From contig CM036247.1 of assembly GCA_020698575.1 (NCBI GenBank), forward strand, positions 8,577,756 to 8,641,755: 64,000 nt of DNA. Direction: 5' to 3'. Below are positions 59,896 to 64,000 of the stretch, in pieces. Within the stretch, counting starts at the first letter, position 1. Each line of letters begins with the position of its first letter. The translations under genes were made by a program, and so were the position numbers. The stretch comes from Bostrychus sinensis. Its lineage: Eukaryota; Chordata; Actinopteri; Gobiiformes; Eleotridae. The notes below the pieces were generated by a model. That model was not told where the DNA came from and ran no database searches. It was given only the letters and a program-made list of their open reading frames with translations.

Positions 59896-61365
59896 TTAGG
59901 CTAATTTAAGTCTCATACTTCTTTAAAGAAAAAGCTTGATATTTTCCGAGGTGCTACTTGGTGTGAGAAGTTTGAGAATCACTGATAATTCAGACAGAGT
60001 ACCTTAAAGGAACTTGTACAAGGCTTGAGACAAACTGACAGTGACTCCGGGTTTCTGGTAATAATAAAAATCTGCAAAATGCAACAGAGAAACACATTGA
60101 AGCTAAAATTCTCCAAGGCTGCAATCAAAACAAACGCCATAACCCGCAATTGCTCTGACCAGTAATAGCCGGGAATATGACTTTAGCAACCTTTACAAAT
60201 GCTACTTATTAAACTAAGACCTTTCAACGCTGAAGGCAAAGCACAAAATGAAAGGACATAAAGGAGCAATAGAATTAAAACGGCTGCATTTTAGCGAGAG
60301 TCACCCAAACTGCTCTGATTAGGAAAGGTGAAAGCAATTTGCCGCGTTCAAGCTCTCACCGTTCATTTTCAGCGGACGGCCAGCTCCACTGTAAGAGCTG
60401 CGGATAAACAGGAGTGTAGTATTATCTAATTAAATCTAATGTCTGTTTGTGAGTGTGTGTGGTCACAGTAGATGAGGAAAGTGTGTGGGAGACTGCACAG
60501 ATTACTGTAATTGTAGAAAAAAGAAACAACTGTGTGTGACTAGATGGATTGTACGTATAATAGCAGAGAGTAACACACAAGGAATGAAGTTATGAAGTTG
60601 TGAGCATTAAATGTAGGGAAGTTTTTCTTGCATTAAAAACAAAAATGACCCATCAAGGACACTAGACTGAATCAATACAGATTCGGGCAGCCAGTGAGCT
60701 TTAAGTATTGTTCTAAATGATGATTTTTAAATGACATCTGGATAATGTTGTACCACTAAACACAACATTACAGTATATTCTTTCATCAGCAGCAACCCAC
60801 TCTCGCATATTTCCACAACACTGCACTTATTTCCTCTCTCTGTGGGAGAGTAGAGGTTTATCTGTAATCACTGTCTTTAAATAAATGCACTTTTTTTTTC
60901 TCTTTTGAACAAACCAACAGAGGTCTTCAGTTCAGATAGATTTGATCAAAGCTCTGAGTGAGTTCTTCAGGAGCTGGTTCAGTCGGCTGTAGACACACAG
61001 ACAGAAGTATCAGAGAGCGGGAACATGTTATGCTCAACAATGGGGGCGTTTAAGGCAGTGTTAAGCGGTGTAAGATGTGAGAACATGGGATTTCAGGTTT
61101 TCACTGGGCAATATCAATGCTCAATTCAGATTTTTTGCTATAAAAAATGTTATCAGTTCTTTTTATATTATACTTTTATTGGCCAATATTTCATTATCTA
61201 CCTAACTATTGATACCAATGTTTTTCTTTATTTCAAAATAATGAATATTTGGTATCAATAGTTAGCCGAGATGAGGGAGAACAAGAATATTGCGATGAAA
61301 GTAGATTATAAAAATAATTTACAATATTTTTATATCAGTGAATTAACCGCACATTTTACTTGCAA
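59896..61365. other. No gene seen
   Basis: Intergenic DNA; the 78-residue frame at 61025-61261 is low-complexity and unrecognised. Confidence 0.5.
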
Positions 61366-61367
61366 GT

Positions 61368-61400
<33 letters not shown>
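61368..61400. repeat. Poly-T run (~32 nt)
   Basis: A long homopolymer that would be a poly-A tail on the minus strand, but no retroelement body is recognisable next to it. Confidence 0.9.
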
Positions 61401-62880
61401 CTATGGAAGCTGAGCTGGAAATAACGATATCACCTAAAAATCAACCAAAAATCATGGCATTTGCATGAACAGACAAAATTATCAAAAAGACTAAACATGA
61501 AAAGCGCCTAATGGTATCAAAGGGTTAAGCAACAGAAAATGAATGAATGACTAAAACAATAGTACACTCGTAATCAACCCAGTTCTGCCTATACGTTTTA
61601 TTGATTTAGGTTCTGAAGCACCTTAACTCGATAAAATACTTTATTTAAACCAGTAAGTATTAGTTAATTGAGTATCTTTAAAGTGTTTACTCCTGCTTCA
61701 TTACTGCTTAATATTACTGACTTACTCTGAAGTGTTTTTCTCACTTCTACAATCACTCTTTATGTTAGACTCCAGTGTTAAAAAACCCCACAATCACAAA
61801 AACAAACAAGAAAGCGCAGGAAAAATATCCCGGAGAAACAACACCTGCAATTAACCTGCAGTGGTGGGGCCCCCGCTGTGCCATAAACAGACATTTGATC
61901 GGAGCCGTGAGTCATGTGATCTCTGCAGAGGACCCCCTGTGGATACTGCTCCAGGACGAGGACAATCCTGGTGTTTTTTTTTTTTTTTCCTCTGCAGTGG
62001 TGCCGTGTTAACAAAAGGGGGCAGTCAAATGCTTCTGTCATAGCAGTGGACTTGTGTATACATCTCTCCACACACACAGAGAGTAACCCACGCAGAAGTC
62101 GAAAACATATGCACTTCAATACACCCACCTTTACTGGGATCCGTACGCTCGTGAAGACTCCTTTTTAACCATGTCTTTTGATTTTTTTACCTCCACTCTT
62201 CTTCCAGCCGGCTGTGTCTAAAGCAGGCGTGACATTGCGTGAGATTTAGAGGATTGAGACGGACACTAGAAAGATCATTGAAGTCAAAAGATGGCATTCG
62301 TTTTTGGTTCAACCCAAGCCAAAAAATACTACGAGGGGCTGTTTACAAGAAGAGAAGAGACCCCCCTCCCCTCCAAAGCAAACATCAAAGCGTCTCATAA
62401 GCTGCATGTCTGTGCATCCACTGGCTTCCCACACAGAGAGGAACATGTAGCGCTGGCACTGAAGGCACACAGCTGGGAAGTCAGGATGAGCAGAATTAAC
62501 ATGACGTAGAGCACAGGAGGATTTGGGGGTTTTTGTGTTCAAAAGCTCTCACTACTGAAGTGCTAAAAAACTCCTAAAAATTCAACCTCTAAAATGAGCT
62601 TTTCATAAATCTCTCTTAGCTGGTGATTACTGGTCACTTTTAATTACATTCAGCATAATTAAATGTAAATTCCAGAAAGGGAAATGTAAAAGACAAGGGG
62701 CTATAATATGTATTTATTTGTCTGTCCTGAGAGTGGATCTCTCCTTCAATATGGTCGCCATAAGGTTTCTTCTTTTTTTCCCACAGCTGTTTTTTTTAAA
62801 CATTTTTCCTTATCGAGAAGGAGGTCTAAGGATCTGTTTAGTTTATTGTAGTTATTGTGTGGGTTGATTATATTTTTGTT
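61401..62880. other. No gene seen
   Basis: Short open frames on both strands (for example 61778-62128 minus and 62291-62509 plus) lack recognisable content. Confidence 0.5.
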
Positions 62881-62960
62881 TAACTGTTTGTGAAGCCCTT
62901 TGAGGCGACTTATGTTGTGATACTGGGCTATATGAATAAAATGTAATTGAATTTTTTATA
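62881..62960 (+). mobile_element. L2-type LINE 3' end remnant
   Basis: 'gtgaagccctttgaggcgac' followed by 'actgggctatatgaataaaa' is the 3' end of the same LINE type seen in reverse at 53940. Confidence 0.55.
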
Positions 62961-63488
62961 TTTTAAATAAATCTTGGTCACCCTTTAGATTAGCATTGTA
63001 CGTTTTACAAGCTTTAAAAACATTATTTGACTAAAAGAGAATTTTTTTTAATAAGTCCTCTACTGGTGCCATAAAAAAACAGGCGACCAGCAGAGGGCAA
63101 GAGAGTGCAGCTCTGTTATGGTCTTTTGAACATATAAAAAAAAAAAGAAGCTTCTCTTCCTTAAACTTTTTGTATGATGCTGTTTTTGTCAGAAGAAACA
63201 CAGATGTTCACCGTTTTTTGAATAAATAAATGAGAGCAGACTGGATGTAAAAGGCTTGTTGATTGGTCAGTGCTTCCTGCAGTGGGTGGGGCTTCGTGGG
63301 AGGTTTGGAGGTTTGTGGAACTGAGCGTTTTAAGGCCTCAGAATGGGCATGCTAGAGAATAGAGGATTACTCAAATGTGCATTTATGAAACAAAACACCA
63401 GATCCAGGTATGTTTTTGATGAGGGCTCAACATTATAACATGGTAGAAAGCTCAGAAAAGTCCATTTTGTAGAATAAAGCCCCTTTAA
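62961..63488 (+). repeat. TTAAAGG-family repeat, copy 8
   Basis: Includes 'aaatcttggtcaccctttag', 'aaggcttgttgattggtcag', 'acattataacatggtagaaa' and ends 'agaataaagcccctttaa'. Confidence 0.8.
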
Positions 63489-64000
63489 GGTGTGAAGAAG
63501 TGGATGAATGAATAGTAAACACATATCTAACCCCCAAATTCCACTGCTAGCGTGCCAGCGCGCACACCATGCTTCAAAAACTCTTCCGTTGTTGTGAATG
63601 AGAGCACTTTATTGGAGATACGCGCCAGTTCTATTTTCCTGCAACAGCGCTCCCAGTTCATGTCAAGCTACACAGTAGATTGCACCAAACTGGATACCGA
63701 ACATGCACAACATCTTTCAAAGTAAAAACCCACATTGTACACAAAGTTTTCAAGTTTTATTATAATAAAAACTTTATTCAAAAAAATTCTCATACTGCCA
63801 TGCACTTACTACTGCTACTACTACTACTTATATGGATACTGCTACTACTGCAACTAACATATTATTACAATATTTTAAAGTAATATTTTACTTCAGTAGT
63901 ATTTGAGTGTGTTTTTGAAAATTGCACTTATTTGTATTAATAATATACTAATACTTAAATAGTAATTTATTGATATTAATTTAAAGTATACTTTTATAAA
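63489..64000. other. No gene seen; (CTA)n microsatellite at 63805-63855
   Basis: Contains a degenerate ctactactgctact tract. The rest is AT-rich without recognisable features. Confidence 0.6.

Overview
The window looks like a piece of a teleost fish chromosome. The grounds are a multi-exon gene with GT-AG introns related to PIM serine/threonine kinases (a family known to be greatly expanded in fish), a Rex3/RTE LINE, L2/CR1-type LINE tails, Tc1-like and hAT-like DNA elements, and AT-rich DNA full of microsatellites. There are no prokaryotic features and no rRNA or tRNA that I can see. I did not try to name the species.

Layout. 1-8312: gene-free DNA with a degraded Tc1-like fragment, an L2-type LINE 3' end and, at 8127-8290, a 40-bp minisatellite. 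8313-28948: a direct tandem array of an ~8.3-kb unit, in two full copies (8313-16637, 16638-25002) and one truncated copy (25003-28948). Each full unit holds a nine-coding-exon PIM-like kinase gene, a CA microsatellite, a ~516-bp foldback element, an L2-type LINE tail and the left ends of two hAT-type elements. 28949-35540: nested transposons. The right ends of the same two hAT elements lie here, with matching target-site duplications, so the array grew from a locus already loaded with transposons. 36233-38463: a Rex3 LINE with a 12-bp target-site duplication. 38476-64000: gene-poor DNA with many short dispersed repeats, including a recurring family with ends like TTAAAGG (at least eight copies), decayed LINEs and minisatellites.

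The genes. Copies 1 and 2 are predicted to be intact (482 and 488 residues by my exon model; every splice phase is consistent). Both carry a long disordered N-terminal region (basic, with two 35-residue repeats, then an acidic Glu-Glu-Lys tract) ahead of a PIM-type kinase domain in which all catalytic motifs are present. Copy 3 lost the end of exon 8 and all of exon 9 through a ~1.9-kb deletion with a ~16-bp filler, so it is called a pseudogene. Apart from this array I find no convincing host protein-coding gene in the window. All exon models come from reading splice signals by eye and have no transcript support here.
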